Shown in pieces: positions 31,319-38,817 of a stretch of 38,817 nucleotides of DNA. The DNA is from Planctomycetota bacterium. GTDB taxonomy: Bacteria > Planctomycetota > MHYJ01 > JACPRB01. Each line of letters begins with the position of its first letter. The stretch's first letter is position 1. The notes under the pieces were generated by a model. That model worked only from the letters and a program-made list of their open reading frames with translations, was not told the DNA's origin and searched no databases. The DNA lies in assembly GCA_035574235.1 (NCBI GenBank), contig DATLZA010000070.1:1-38817 (forward strand). Reading direction: 5' to 3'. A program made the translations under genes and the position numbers.

Positions 31319-32113
31319 TCAATAGCGGATCGACAGAATCGTGCGGCCGTGGCCCCAGCGGGATTCCACGTGGTGAACCAGGACGGTCTCGCCGGCCGCC
31401 AGACCCAGCGTGTCGCCGTCCTTGAGGACGGGCCCCTGGTCGATCAGGTAGTGCGCCGTGTTGAAGGCGGCCGCGTAGACCTCCTTGAACGGGCGCCGCG
31501 ACCGGCGGATTTCGAGGTCCGGCAGGCCGAACTCGGCGAGCCCCGTGGTGAAGAGCGTGAGGGTGTCCTCGCTCTCCCGGAAGATCCGAAAATCGATCCA
31601 GAGTTCCAGAGGGAGGCTGCCGCGGCTCATCTCGCGGGCCCGGTCGAGGAAGGGCTCGGGCGCGTGGACGACCATGCCGCCGGGCCAGAGCAGGCCGCAC
31701 GCCGTCGGGCCCGCAGCGGAGGCGACCGCGCCGGCGAGCGCGGTCAGCCAGAGCCGCCGGGTGACCGCGTCCGCCGGGCCGCCTCCGAGGCCCGCGATGA
31801 CGTGCGCGCGATGGGCCTTCATCGCTTCGGCGGCCTGCGGCCAGTACCAGGCGGTGGCGCACGGCCCCTTGAGGCTTTCCCACGGGATGGGGGACGGCAC
31901 GAAGGAGAGCGCCCCGCGTTCTCGGTCCAGTTGGAACGTGACGGCCGAGGCCCGGGGGGCGTGTTCCTGCGGAGCGGGAACGTCGGGCCACTGCCGGGCG
32001 AGAGCCGCGAAGATGTCGCGGTCGGAAGGAAAGGCGGCTTCCCGCAGGGCGATCATCGCCATGGCGAAGGGGCGATCGGCCGGGCGGGGCGGGGATCCGG
32101 AGGCTTCGCTCAT
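31319..32113 (-). CDS. DUF4261-like protein
   Basis: The 264-residue soluble protein resembles the DUF4261 family: an N-terminal AMAMIALREAAFP, PIPWESLKGPCATAWYWPQA, KAHRAHVIAGLGGG, then WLTALAGAVASAAGPTACGLLWPGGMVVHAPEPFL. No catalytic function is known for the family. It lies 26 nt downstream of fabG and 39 nt upstream of the CAP-like gene, so it may be the tail of the fab operon. The ATG has no recognisable ribosome site. Confidence 0.65.
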   Translation of the reverse strand: MSEASGSPPRPADRPFAMAMIALREAAFPSDRDIFAALARQWPDVPAPQEHAPRASAVTFQLDRERGALSFVPSPIPWESLKGPCATAWYWPQAAEAMKAHRAHVIAGLGGGPADAVTRRLWLTALAGAVASAAGPTACGLLWPGGMVVHAPEPFLDRAREMSRGSLPLELWIDFRIFRESEDTLTLFTTGLAEFGLPDLEIRRSRRPFKEVYAAAFNTAHYLIDQGPVLKDGDTLGLAAGETVLVHHVESRWGHGRTILSIRY

Positions 32114-32139
32114 GGCGTGCTCGGGTCGCGCGCCGGTCG

Positions 32140-32877
32140 TTACATCGCCATCCCGCCGTCGACGACGAGGACCTGGCCGGTGACGTACGACGCCAGGTCG
32201 CTCGCCAGGAAGAGCACCGCGTGGGCGATCTCGGAGGCCTCTCCCATGCGTTTGAGCGGGATGTTCTGGACGGCCTGCTCGAGGGTTTTGGGATCGACTT
32301 TCGCGGCCATGTCGGTGCGGACGAAGCCGGGGGCGACCGCATTGACGAGGACGTTCCGGGCCGCCAGCTCGCGCGCGGCGGTCTTGGTGAGGGCCACGAG
32401 TCCCGCCTTGGCCGCCGCGTAGTTGGCCTGTCCGGCGTTGCCGAGAAGGCCGGCGACGCTGGAAATGTTGATGACGCGGCCGGCCTTGGACCGCATGAGG
32501 TAGCGTCCCGCGGCCTTGATGAAGAGGAAGGGCGCCTTGAGGTTCGTATCGAGGACCTGGTCCCAGTCTTCCTCCTTGATCCGAAGCAGCAGGTTGTCGC
32601 GCGTGATCCCGGCGTTGTTGACCAGGATGTCCAGACCGCCGAAGCGCGCGGCGGCCTTCTCGACGGCCTCTTCGATTTCGGCGGGGCGGGAGACGTCGCA
32701 GCGCAGGGGAAGGGCGTTCGGTCCGAGGAGGCCGGCGACCTCCGCCAGGAGCGCTTCGTTCGTCGCCACGAGCGCCACGTTCGCGCCGGCCCGGCCGAGG
32801 GCCAGGGCGATTTCGCGGCCGATCCCGCGGGAGGCGCCGGTGACCAGCGCGGTCCGGCCGGCCAGATCGATCTTCAT
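32140..32877 (-). CDS. fabG: 3-oxoacyl-ACP reductase
   Basis: The 245-residue short-chain dehydrogenase has the NADPH motif TGASRGIG (13-20), NNAG (87-90), and the catalytic set N112, S139/S140, Y153 and K157 (YAAAK), and ends GQVLVVDGGMAM. FabG reduces 3-oxoacyl-ACP in the elongation cycle. Its ATG overlaps the fabD stop (ATGA). Position after fabD in a plsX-fabH-fabD-fabG row makes this the fatty acid enzyme rather than a general SDR. Confidence 0.95.
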   Translation of the reverse strand: MKIDLAGRTALVTGASRGIGREIALALGRAGANVALVATNEALLAEVAGLLGPNALPLRCDVSRPAEIEEAVEKAAARFGGLDILVNNAGITRDNLLLRIKEEDWDQVLDTNLKAPFLFIKAAGRYLMRSKAGRVINISSVAGLLGNAGQANYAAAKAGLVALTKTAARELAARNVLVNAVAPGFVRTDMAAKVDPKTLEQAVQNIPLKRMGEASEIAHAVLFLASDLASYVTGQVLVVDGGMAM

Positions 32878-33764
32878 GAGGACACTCCTTCGATCGAGAC
32901 GACGTGGGCCTTCTCGTCGATTCGCCGGACGAGGCCCGCCAGGACCTTTCCGGGGCCGAGCTCCACGTAGGTCTCGGCGGCGATGGCCCGGATGGTGTCT
33001 TCCCAGAGAACGGGGCGGGTGATCTGGACCGCCAGCGCCTGCCGGATGTCCTCCGGGTCGACGAGGGGTCGGGCGCTGACGTTGGCGTAGACCGGGATCC
33101 TCGGGCGGGAGATCTTCACGGATTCGAGTTCCCGCCGCATCTTCTCCTGCGCGGGGGCCATAACCACGGAGTGGTAGGCTCCGGCCACGCGCAGGGGGAC
33201 GGCGCGCTTGGCGCCGCGTTCCTTGCAGCGGGCGACCGCGCGCTCGAGGGCGGCGTTTTCCCCGCTGATGACGATCTGTCCGGGGGCGTTGAGGTTGGCG
33301 ACGCCCACGTCCCCCTGGCCGCGGCAGGCCTCCTCGACGGCGGCGCGGTCGAGTCCGAGGATCGAGACCATGCCGGAAGGGGTCCGGTCGCAGGCTTCCT
33401 GCATGTAGCGCCCGCGGCGCTCCAGCAGGCGCACGCCGTCCTCGAACGAGAGGGAGCCGGCGTAGACGTGGGCGGTGTATTCGCCCAGGGAGAGTCCCGC
33501 CGCCGCCTCCGCCTCCGGCAGGCCGCGGGCGCGGGCGACCTCCAGGCAGGCGATGCCGTGCACCAGAAGCGCCGGCTGGCAGCGATCCGTGCGGTTGAGT
33601 TCCTCGGCGGGTCCTTCGAACGAGACGCGGGCGAGGTCGAAGCCGAGGATCCGGCCGGCCCGTTCGTAAAGCTCCCGCACGCGCGGAAAGGCTTCCGCCA
33701 GGTCCTTGCCCATGCCCACGGTCTGGGCGCCCTGCCCGGCGAAGAGATAGGCGGTCTTTACCAT
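32874..33764 (-). CDS. fabD: Malonyl-CoA:ACP transacylase
   Basis: The 296-residue product has FAGQGAQTVGMGKDL, the nucleophilic serine in AGLSLGEYTAH (S92), and the catalytic His in GAYHSVVM (H198). It loads malonate on ACP. The ATG at 33764 lies 7 nt inside the fabH end, so the genes overlap; the longer in-frame ORF is a shadow inside fabH. The stop overlaps the fabG start. Confidence 0.96.
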   Translation of the reverse strand: MVKTAYLFAGQGAQTVGMGKDLAEAFPRVRELYERAGRILGFDLARVSFEGPAEELNRTDRCQPALLVHGIACLEVARARGLPEAEAAAGLSLGEYTAHVYAGSLSFEDGVRLLERRGRYMQEACDRTPSGMVSILGLDRAAVEEACRGQGDVGVANLNAPGQIVISGENAALERAVARCKERGAKRAVPLRVAGAYHSVVMAPAQEKMRRELESVKISRPRIPVYANVSARPLVDPEDIRQALAVQITRPVLWEDTIRAIAAETYVELGPGKVLAGLVRRIDEKAHVVSIEGVSS

Positions 33765-34735
33765 CGGAGAATCACCGTTCCCCACGTGAGGCCCGCGCCC
33801 ATCGCGCTCAGGACGATGAGGTCGCCCCGCCGGATCCGGCCGGCGCGGACCGCTTCGTCCAGGGCGATCGGAATGGAGGCGGCGGACGTATTGCCGTAGC
33901 GGTCGATGTTCATGACGACGCGGTCCATGGGGAGCGCCAGGCGCTCCGCGACGGCCTCGATCATGCGGGCGTTCATCTGATGGGGGATGAAGGCGCGGAT
34001 GTCCTGGACCGTCAGGTCGCAGGCGTCGAGCGCCTGGCGGATGATCTCGACGAATTTGGGGACCGCGAACTTGTAGACCTCGCGGCCCTTCATGTGGATG
34101 AACTGGAAGCCTTTCTCGAGGGTCTCGGGGGTCGTCGCCAGCGCGGTGCCGCCGGTGGGGACGATGATCAGGTCCTCCAGGCGGCCGTCGGCGCCCGTGC
34201 GGGCGTAGAGGATGTCGCTCTCGTCGTCGGAGGGTCCCAGGACGACCGCTCCGGCGCCGTCGCCGAAAAGGACGCACGTGGTGCGGTCCTTGTAGTTGGT
34301 GATGCGGCTGAGTTCCTCGGCGCCGATGAGCAGGCACCGGCGGGACTGGCCCGCGGCCACCAGCGCCCGTCCGAACGCCAGGCCGTACGCGAAGCCGCTG
34401 CAGGCGGCGATGAGGTCGGAGGCCCCGGCGTTCCAGCATCCGAGCGCCTTCTGCACGTAAACGGCTGTGGGGGGGACGATGCGGTCCGGGGACGACGTGG
34501 CCACCAGGAGCGTGTCGATCTCTTCGGGGCGCGTGCCGGAGGCCTCGAGCGCCCGCCGGGCGGCTTCGGCGGCCAGGGCGCTCGTGGGCTGGTCCGGGGC
34601 GGCCACGCGGCGCTGGCGGATGCCGCTGCGCTCGACGATCCAGGCGTCGGACGTCTCGACGATCTTTTCGAAGTAGGCGTTGTCGAGGATCTTCTCGGGC
34701 GTATAGGCCCCGGTGCCCAGGATCTTGACCTTCAT
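33758..34735 (-). CDS. fabH: Beta-ketoacyl-ACP synthase III
   Basis: The 325-residue product begins VKILGTGAYTPEK and has the catalytic triad C112 (ACSGFAYGL), H252 (IPHQMNARM) and N282 (RYGNTSAAS). FabH starts fatty acid synthesis by condensing an acyl-CoA primer with malonyl-ACP; with propionyl-CoA available from the neighbouring pathway, odd-chain primers are imaginable. The ATG at 34735 overlaps the plsX stop (ATGA); an ATG at 34774 inside plsX is rejected. Confidence 0.96.
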   Translation of the reverse strand: MKVKILGTGAYTPEKILDNAYFEKIVETSDAWIVERSGIRQRRVAAPDQPTSALAAEAARRALEASGTRPEEIDTLLVATSSPDRIVPPTAVYVQKALGCWNAGASDLIAACSGFAYGLAFGRALVAAGQSRRCLLIGAEELSRITNYKDRTTCVLFGDGAGAVVLGPSDDESDILYARTGADGRLEDLIIVPTGGTALATTPETLEKGFQFIHMKGREVYKFAVPKFVEIIRQALDACDLTVQDIRAFIPHQMNARMIEAVAERLALPMDRVVMNIDRYGNTSAASIPIALDEAVRAGRIRRGDLIVLSAMGAGLTWGTVILRW

Positions 34736-35760
34736 TCGCCTTCCTTGGACCAGGTGAACCACTTCGTGAACCACTGGCTCCAGAGGCTGAGCTTGTGGAG
34801 CTCCTGGACGATGTGGTCGTTGAGCTTGCCGCGGATGAATCCCGCGGTGAGCTTGATGGCGTTCGTGATGGCGCGGGCGCGCGAACGGCCGTGGGCCTTG
34901 ATGACGATGCCGCGCACGCCCAGGACGGGCGCTCCGCCGTATTCGGAGTAGTCGAGCTTCTGGCTGGCCTTCTCGACGCCCCGGCGGACGTCGGGGCTGG
35001 CCGCCAGTCCGTTGGAGAACTGCTTCAGAAGGAATCCGCCGAGGCCCTCGGCGGTTTTGAGCATGAGGTTTCCGACGAAGCCGTCGCAGACGACCACATC
35101 CGCCTTTCCCGCGAACATGCCGTGCGGCTCGATGTTGCCCACGAACTCGAAGTTGAGGTTCGACTTGTCGAGGTAGCCGTAGGTTTCGCGCTGAAGGTCG
35201 GTGCCCTTGCGGGCTTCTTCGCCGATGTTGAGGAGACCCACGCGGGGCCGCTGGATCTCGGGGCGCAGGTAGCGCACGTAGACGGAGCCCATGACGGCGT
35301 ACTGAACGAGGTGGACGGCGCGCGCGGCCGGATTGGCGCCCGCGTCGATCAGGGCGCAGATGCCCCCTTCCGTGGGGATCGGGACGGCGATGCCGGGGCG
35401 CTTGACGCCTTCGAGGTTGCCCAGGCCGAAGACGGGGACGATCGCCCCGCCCACCAGAGCGCCGGTATTGCCCGCGGAAATCACCGCGTCGGCGTCGCCC
35501 CGCTTGACCAGGCGCAGCGAGACGCGCAGGGAGGAATCGGGTTTGCCGCGCAGCGCCCGCGCGGGTTCCTCGTCCATGCCGACGACCTCGGAGGCATGGA
35601 TGATCTCCACGTTGGAGGGAAGGGAAGGGCGGGACAGACGGTCCTTGGGGCCCACGACCAGAAGGCGGGCCTCGGGGAGTTGAAGGGCGGCCTCGAGCGT
35701 CCCCGCGACGATTTCGTCGGGGGCGTGGTCTCCCCCCATTCCGTCAATCGCGATGCGCAT
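34732..35760 (-). CDS. plsX: Phosphate acyltransferase
   Basis: The 342-residue product opens RIAIDGMGGDHAP and has SAGNTGALVGGA, GANPAARAVHLVQYA and GFVGNLMLKTAEG, all PlsX hallmarks. It makes acyl-phosphate from acyl-ACP for phospholipid synthesis. It follows rpmF by 25 nt and overlaps fabH by four nt, in the well-known rpmF-plsX-fabHDG order. The last 20 residues are rich in Trp, Phe and Lys (LWSQWFTKWFTW), an amphipathic tail that could favour peripheral membrane contact. Confidence 0.96.
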   Translation of the reverse strand: MRIAIDGMGGDHAPDEIVAGTLEAALQLPEARLLVVGPKDRLSRPSLPSNVEIIHASEVVGMDEEPARALRGKPDSSLRVSLRLVKRGDADAVISAGNTGALVGGAIVPVFGLGNLEGVKRPGIAVPIPTEGGICALIDAGANPAARAVHLVQYAVMGSVYVRYLRPEIQRPRVGLLNIGEEARKGTDLQRETYGYLDKSNLNFEFVGNIEPHGMFAGKADVVVCDGFVGNLMLKTAEGLGGFLLKQFSNGLAASPDVRRGVEKASQKLDYSEYGGAPVLGVRGIVIKAHGRSRARAITNAIKLTAGFIRGKLNDHIVQELHKLSLWSQWFTKWFTWSKEGE

Positions 35761-35785
35761 CGGTCTCGGGGCGGGCGGCCGCGAC

Positions 35786-35968
35786 CTACAGCTTCTTCAT
35801 GTCCACGACCATCTGGCCCTTGTAGTAGCCGCACGTGCCGCACACGCGGTGGGCCATCTTGGGCTGGCTGCATCGGGGACAGATGGAGAGGTTCGGCACG
35901 TGGACGTGATCGTGCGACCGCCGGTGTCCGCGCCAGGAGCGGGCGAGCTTACGCTTCGGATTCGGCAT
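35786..35968 (-). CDS. rpmF: Large ribosomal subunit protein bL32, zinc form
   Basis: The 60-residue basic product starts PNPKRKLARSWRGHRRSHD and has the zinc ribbon CPRC (C30, C33) and CGTC (C43, C46). It is a 50S subunit protein and the first gene of the lipid synthesis operon. The ATG at 35968 has GGAG upstream and a promoter at 36005-36033. The long in-frame ORF on this strand is a shadow of alaS. Confidence 0.96.
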   Translation of the reverse strand: MPNPKRKLARSWRGHRRSHDHVHVPNLSICPRCSQPKMAHRVCGTCGYYKGQMVVDMKKL

Positions 35969-36004
35969 AAAAAGCGCTCCGGGAATCCCGGGAACAGAGC
36001 GCAA

Positions 36005-36033
36005 AGTGTAGTGAAAGGTCCGGCGATTTGCAA
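36005..36033 (-). promoter_or_regulatory. Promoter for the rpmF-plsX-fabHDG operon
   Basis: On the minus strand, TTGCAA (36028-36033), a 17 nt spacer, and TACACT (36005-36010). Predicted start about 35998, a 30 nt leader with GGAG before rpmF. Confidence 0.65.
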
Positions 36034-36045
36034 GAAAAATGCCGG

Positions 36046-38754
36046 TCAGGCGCCCAGACGCTCGCGCACCAGCCGCTCGAAGGCTTCGAAGCCCGCCGGG
36101 ACGCGCGAGGGATCCCCGGCTCCGGCCTGGGCCTGAAGCTCCCGCCCGCCGCCTCCGCCCCCGGCCGCGCGGCCGACTTCGCGCGCGAGGTCCCCCGCCT
36201 TGAGCCCCTTGGATCGGACGAGATCCTCCCGTACGCCGATCACGAAGGCGGGTTTCTCGCCCCCGCCGGCCAGGATCGCCGCCGCCAGCCCCTTCTTGCG
36301 GATGAGCCCGTCCATGATCCGGCGCAGCTCCTCGACGCTCGCGTCCGGGATCTGGTGCACGGCCACCTTCTCGCCGTGGACGTCCTTCGTGGGAACCTCG
36401 TCGGAGCCGGCCCCGCCCGTTCCCGCGCGGGACTTGAGCCGCTGGATCTCTTCCAGGAGCTTCTGCACCTTGCGGGGCACGTCCGCCCGGGGGCTCTTGA
36501 GAAGCCGCGAGAGCTCCTCGAGCGCTTCCTCGTCGCGGCGCAGGAGGTCCAGAACCCGCGGGCCGGTGACCGCCTCGATCCGCCGCACGCCGCTGCCGAT
36601 CGACGATTCGGCGACGATCTTGAGCACCCCGATCGTGCCCGCGTGTTCGAGGTGGGTGCCGCCGCAGAGTTCCACCGAAAGGCTCGGCCCCACGGTCACC
36701 ACGCGGACGCGGTCGCCGTACTTCTCGCCGAAGAACATGAGGGCGCCGCGCGCGCGGGCTTCCTCGAGGGGCATCTCGACTTTCGAAACCGCGTGGTCCG
36801 CCAGGATCACCGCGTTGGCCCAGTCCTCGACCTTGCGGATCTCCTCCGGCGAGAGGGCCCGGTAGTGGTGGAAGTCGAACCGCAGGCGGTCGGGTTCGAC
36901 GACGGATCCGGCCTGCTGGACGTGGGATCCCAGAACCGCGCGGAGCGCGGCGTGCAGGATGTGGGTCCCCGTGTGGTTGCGCATGATGTTGAGCCGCCGC
37001 TCCGAGTCGATCCGCGCGGCGACTTTGCGGCCGGCGCGCAGCGTCCCGCGCGTCACGCGCCCCAGGTGGACGTGGTAGCCGTCCGGTTTCTTGCAGTCTT
37101 CGATTTCGACGGCCAGGCCGTCGGCTTCGAGCCACCCGGCGTCGCCCACCTGGCCGCCCGACTCGGCGTAGAAGGGGGTTCGGTCGAGGATCACCGCCAC
37201 GCCCGTCCCCGCGGGGGCCTCTTCCACGAGCGTCGAGGCGTTGAGAAGCCGGGTGAAGGCGGGAAGGTCCTTCCGGGAAGCGTCGTATTCGGCTCGGTCG
37301 GGCAGCCGCAGGATCCGCAGGACCGTCGCTTCCTGCGGCTCGCTCAGGCGCGGGATCGGGATCGCGTAGCCCAGGAATTCGGTGGGCGGGACCTTTTCTT
37401 CCTTGACCCTGGCGAATCCGCCCTGGCCGAAGATGTCGCCGGAGAACATGTCCGGCTTGCTCCGGGCGGCCTCCCGCCGCCGTTCGAACCCGACCCGGTC
37501 CACCTTCAGGCGGTGATCCCGAAGGATCTGCTCCGTCAGCTCGATGGGGAAGCCGTAGGTGTCGTAGAGCTTCCAGGCTTCTTCGGCGGGCAGGACGTCC
37601 TTGCCCTCCCGCCGGAGGCGTTCGACGGCCTCGCCGATGAGGGCGTTGCCCTTCTCCAGGGTCTCGAGGAACTTGTTCTCCTCGCCGCGGATGACGTCTT
37701 CGACGAACGGCCGGCGTTCGACGAGGTACGGATAGGGCTTCTTCATCGCCTCGACGACGGCGGGGACGAGGCGGTGGAGGAAGGCCTGGCGATGGCCGAG
37801 CTGGACGCCGTCGCGCAGCGCGGTCCTGAGGATGCGGCGCACCACGTAGCCGCGCCCCGTGTTGCCGGGCAGGGCGTTGTCGGCGATGCAGAACGCGAGG
37901 GCCCGGACGTGGTCGGCGATCCGGCGCAGGCGCGACGCGGGTTCGGTTCCCGGCACGTAGGGGGTGCGCAGGAGGTCGGCGGCGGCACCGATGATGATCT
38001 GGAAAATGTCGGTTTCGAAGTTGGAGTGGACGCCCTGGAGGACGGCGCCCCAGCGCTCCAGGCCGGCGCCCGTGTCGATGTTCTTCTGGGGCAGGGGGGC
38101 GAGCGTTCCGTCCTCCTGCCGGTCGAACTGGGTGAAGACGAGGTTCCACAGCTCCACCCAGCGGTTGCAGCCGCAGGTGACGTCGCAGTCGGGGGATCCG
38201 CAGCCGTACTTGGGGCCGAAGTCGTAGTGGATCTCGCTGCAGGGGCCGCAGGGGCCGTTGGGACCCTGGCTGGGGGCGTTGGCCGGCCAGAAGTTGTCGG
38301 CTTCTCCGAGCCGGTGGATCTTGCCCGCGGGGATGCCGATCTCTTCGTTCCAGATGCGGAAGGCCTCGTCGTCGTCCTTGTACACGGTGATGAAAAGGCG
38401 GTCGGAGGGGATTTCGAGCTCCCGGTTCAGGAGCTCCCATGCCCAGGCGATCGCCTCGCGCTTGAAGTAGTCGCCGAAGGAGAAGTTCCCGAGCATCTCG
38501 AAGAAGGTGTGGTGGCGGCTGGTGCGGCCGACGCTCTCGAGGTCCCCCGTGCGGAGGCACTTCTGGCAGGTCGTGGCCCGGCGGAAGGGGAGCGTCCCCC
38601 GGCCCAGGAACATGTCCTTGAACTGGTTCATGCCCGCGCCGGTGAAAAGCAGCGAGGGGTCGTTCGAGGGCACCAGGGAGTCCGACGGGTAGACCGTATG
38701 GCCCCGCTGCCGGAAGAATTCGAGATAGCGTTCCCGGATTTCGTCGATCTTCAT
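36046..38754 (-). CDS. alaS: Alanyl-tRNA synthetase
   Basis: The 902-residue class II synthetase opens with the aminoacylation domain (RERYLEFFRQRGH, FTGAGMNQFKDMFLG, TSRHHTFFEMLGNFSFGDYFK). The editing domain has the zinc motif HTGTHILHAAL (about residue 592) and CGGTHLEH (about 697), followed by a coiled region and the C-Ala glycine-rich AAGGGGGG segment. It charges tRNA-Ala and clears misacylated Ser/Gly. Length is in the usual range. The ATG lies 9 nt after a predicted start site without a Shine-Dalgarno sequence. It is separated from rpmF by a promoter, so it is likely its own unit. Confidence 0.97.
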   Translation of the reverse strand: MKIDEIRERYLEFFRQRGHTVYPSDSLVPSNDPSLLFTGAGMNQFKDMFLGRGTLPFRRATTCQKCLRTGDLESVGRTSRHHTFFEMLGNFSFGDYFKREAIAWAWELLNRELEIPSDRLFITVYKDDDEAFRIWNEEIGIPAGKIHRLGEADNFWPANAPSQGPNGPCGPCSEIHYDFGPKYGCGSPDCDVTCGCNRWVELWNLVFTQFDRQEDGTLAPLPQKNIDTGAGLERWGAVLQGVHSNFETDIFQIIIGAAADLLRTPYVPGTEPASRLRRIADHVRALAFCIADNALPGNTGRGYVVRRILRTALRDGVQLGHRQAFLHRLVPAVVEAMKKPYPYLVERRPFVEDVIRGEENKFLETLEKGNALIGEAVERLRREGKDVLPAEEAWKLYDTYGFPIELTEQILRDHRLKVDRVGFERRREAARSKPDMFSGDIFGQGGFARVKEEKVPPTEFLGYAIPIPRLSEPQEATVLRILRLPDRAEYDASRKDLPAFTRLLNASTLVEEAPAGTGVAVILDRTPFYAESGGQVGDAGWLEADGLAVEIEDCKKPDGYHVHLGRVTRGTLRAGRKVAARIDSERRLNIMRNHTGTHILHAALRAVLGSHVQQAGSVVEPDRLRFDFHHYRALSPEEIRKVEDWANAVILADHAVSKVEMPLEEARARGALMFFGEKYGDRVRVVTVGPSLSVELCGGTHLEHAGTIGVLKIVAESSIGSGVRRIEAVTGPRVLDLLRRDEEALEELSRLLKSPRADVPRKVQKLLEEIQRLKSRAGTGGAGSDEVPTKDVHGEKVAVHQIPDASVEELRRIMDGLIRKKGLAAAILAGGGEKPAFVIGVREDLVRSKGLKAGDLAREVGRAAGGGGGGRELQAQAGAGDPSRVPAGFEAFERLVRERLGA

Positions 38755-38769
38755 CGTCGGGGGCGGTGG

Positions 38770-38798
38770 ATTATCGGAGGCCTTCGAAGGCGTGTCAA
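38770..38798 (-). promoter_or_regulatory. Strong sigma-70-type promoter for alaS, near-leaderless
   Basis: On the minus strand, TTGACA (38793-38798), a 17 nt spacer, and GATAAT (38770-38775): eleven of twelve consensus positions. Predicted start about 38763, 9 nt before the ATG at 38754; this excludes a T-box leader. Confidence 0.75.
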
Positions 38799-38817
38799 GG
38801 GCGAAGGGCCGCGCCGC

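Noticed and set aside
38755-38817. T-box leader for alaS
   Set aside because: A near-consensus promoter ends 9 nt upstream of the predicted start region, so no leader space is available.
1-38817. tRNA genes, CRISPR arrays, insertion sequences or prophage
   Set aside because: I looked for TpsiC-like GGTTCGA contexts, regularly spaced repeats, terminal inverted repeats and transposase or integrase motifs and saw none that hold up.

Overview
The window is a strongly G+C-rich, gene-dense bacterial chromosome segment with short intergenic gaps and many stop/start overlaps (ATGA, GTGA). I see no tRNA, rRNA, CRISPR array, insertion sequence or phage gene. A diderm (Gram-negative) host is implied by FlgA/FlgH/FlgI for the flagellar P and L rings, a KdsC-like sugar phosphatase, PilM and a PD40 lipoprotein. 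Together with bacillithiol-type BshA, a two-part methylmalonyl-CoA mutase and a very divergent DnaA, this suggests a deep-branching lineage, perhaps Planctomycetota or a neighbouring phylum. That placement is inference and weak.

Layout. 1-600: start of pilM on the minus strand, diverging from rpmB. 636-3019: an SHMT-family gene converging on a flippase-like UPF0104 membrane protein. 3102-10368: a plus-strand run, purH, bshA, DUF1015, class V aminotransferase, dgt and a membrane PIN-TRAM protein. 10456-13117: a flagellar ring operon with a near-perfect sigma-54 promoter, a 44-residue ORF, flgA, a very short flgH, flgI and a strong intrinsic terminator. 13117-14079: a beta-propeller lipoprotein on the minus strand. 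14123-17671: an unknown gene, a kdsC-like phosphatase and a MarR/EPS-type regulator, then nagA and nagB. 17571-20870: a three-gene overlapping minus-strand operon, PEP mutase/isocitrate lyase-family enzyme, homocitrate synthase-like (NifV/FrbC type) enzyme and MFS transporter. 20916-22190: a degenerate DnaA homologue. 22299-23787: acpP-fabF. 23873-29934: the propionyl-CoA to succinyl-CoA pathway (carboxyltransferase, biotin carboxylase, biotin carrier, mutase catalytic subunit, a membrane protein of unknown role, epimerase). 29984-32113: a CAP-like secreted protein and a DUF4261 protein. 32140-35968: rpmF-plsX-fabH-fabD-fabG. 36046-38754: alaS.

How it fits together. The right half is acyl-CoA metabolism: fatty acid synthesis initiation and elongation genes surround a propionate carboxylation/methylmalonyl rearrangement module. 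The left half mixes core metabolism (one-carbon, purine, dNTP pools, thiol redox) with surface functions (flagellum, amino sugars, KDO-type phosphatase).

Three observations stand out. (1) Many monocistronic or operon-leading genes have a sigma-70-type promoter whose predicted transcription start lies only 0-11 nt before the start codon, with no Shine-Dalgarno sequence; leaderless or near-leaderless mRNAs appear common here, even behind the sigma-54 promoter. (2) The PEPM/ICL-family + homocitrate synthase-like + MFS operon looks like a small undescribed pathway, possibly related to phosphonate or C-C lyase chemistry. (3) The DnaA homologue has lost key ATPase and DNA-box-reading residues.
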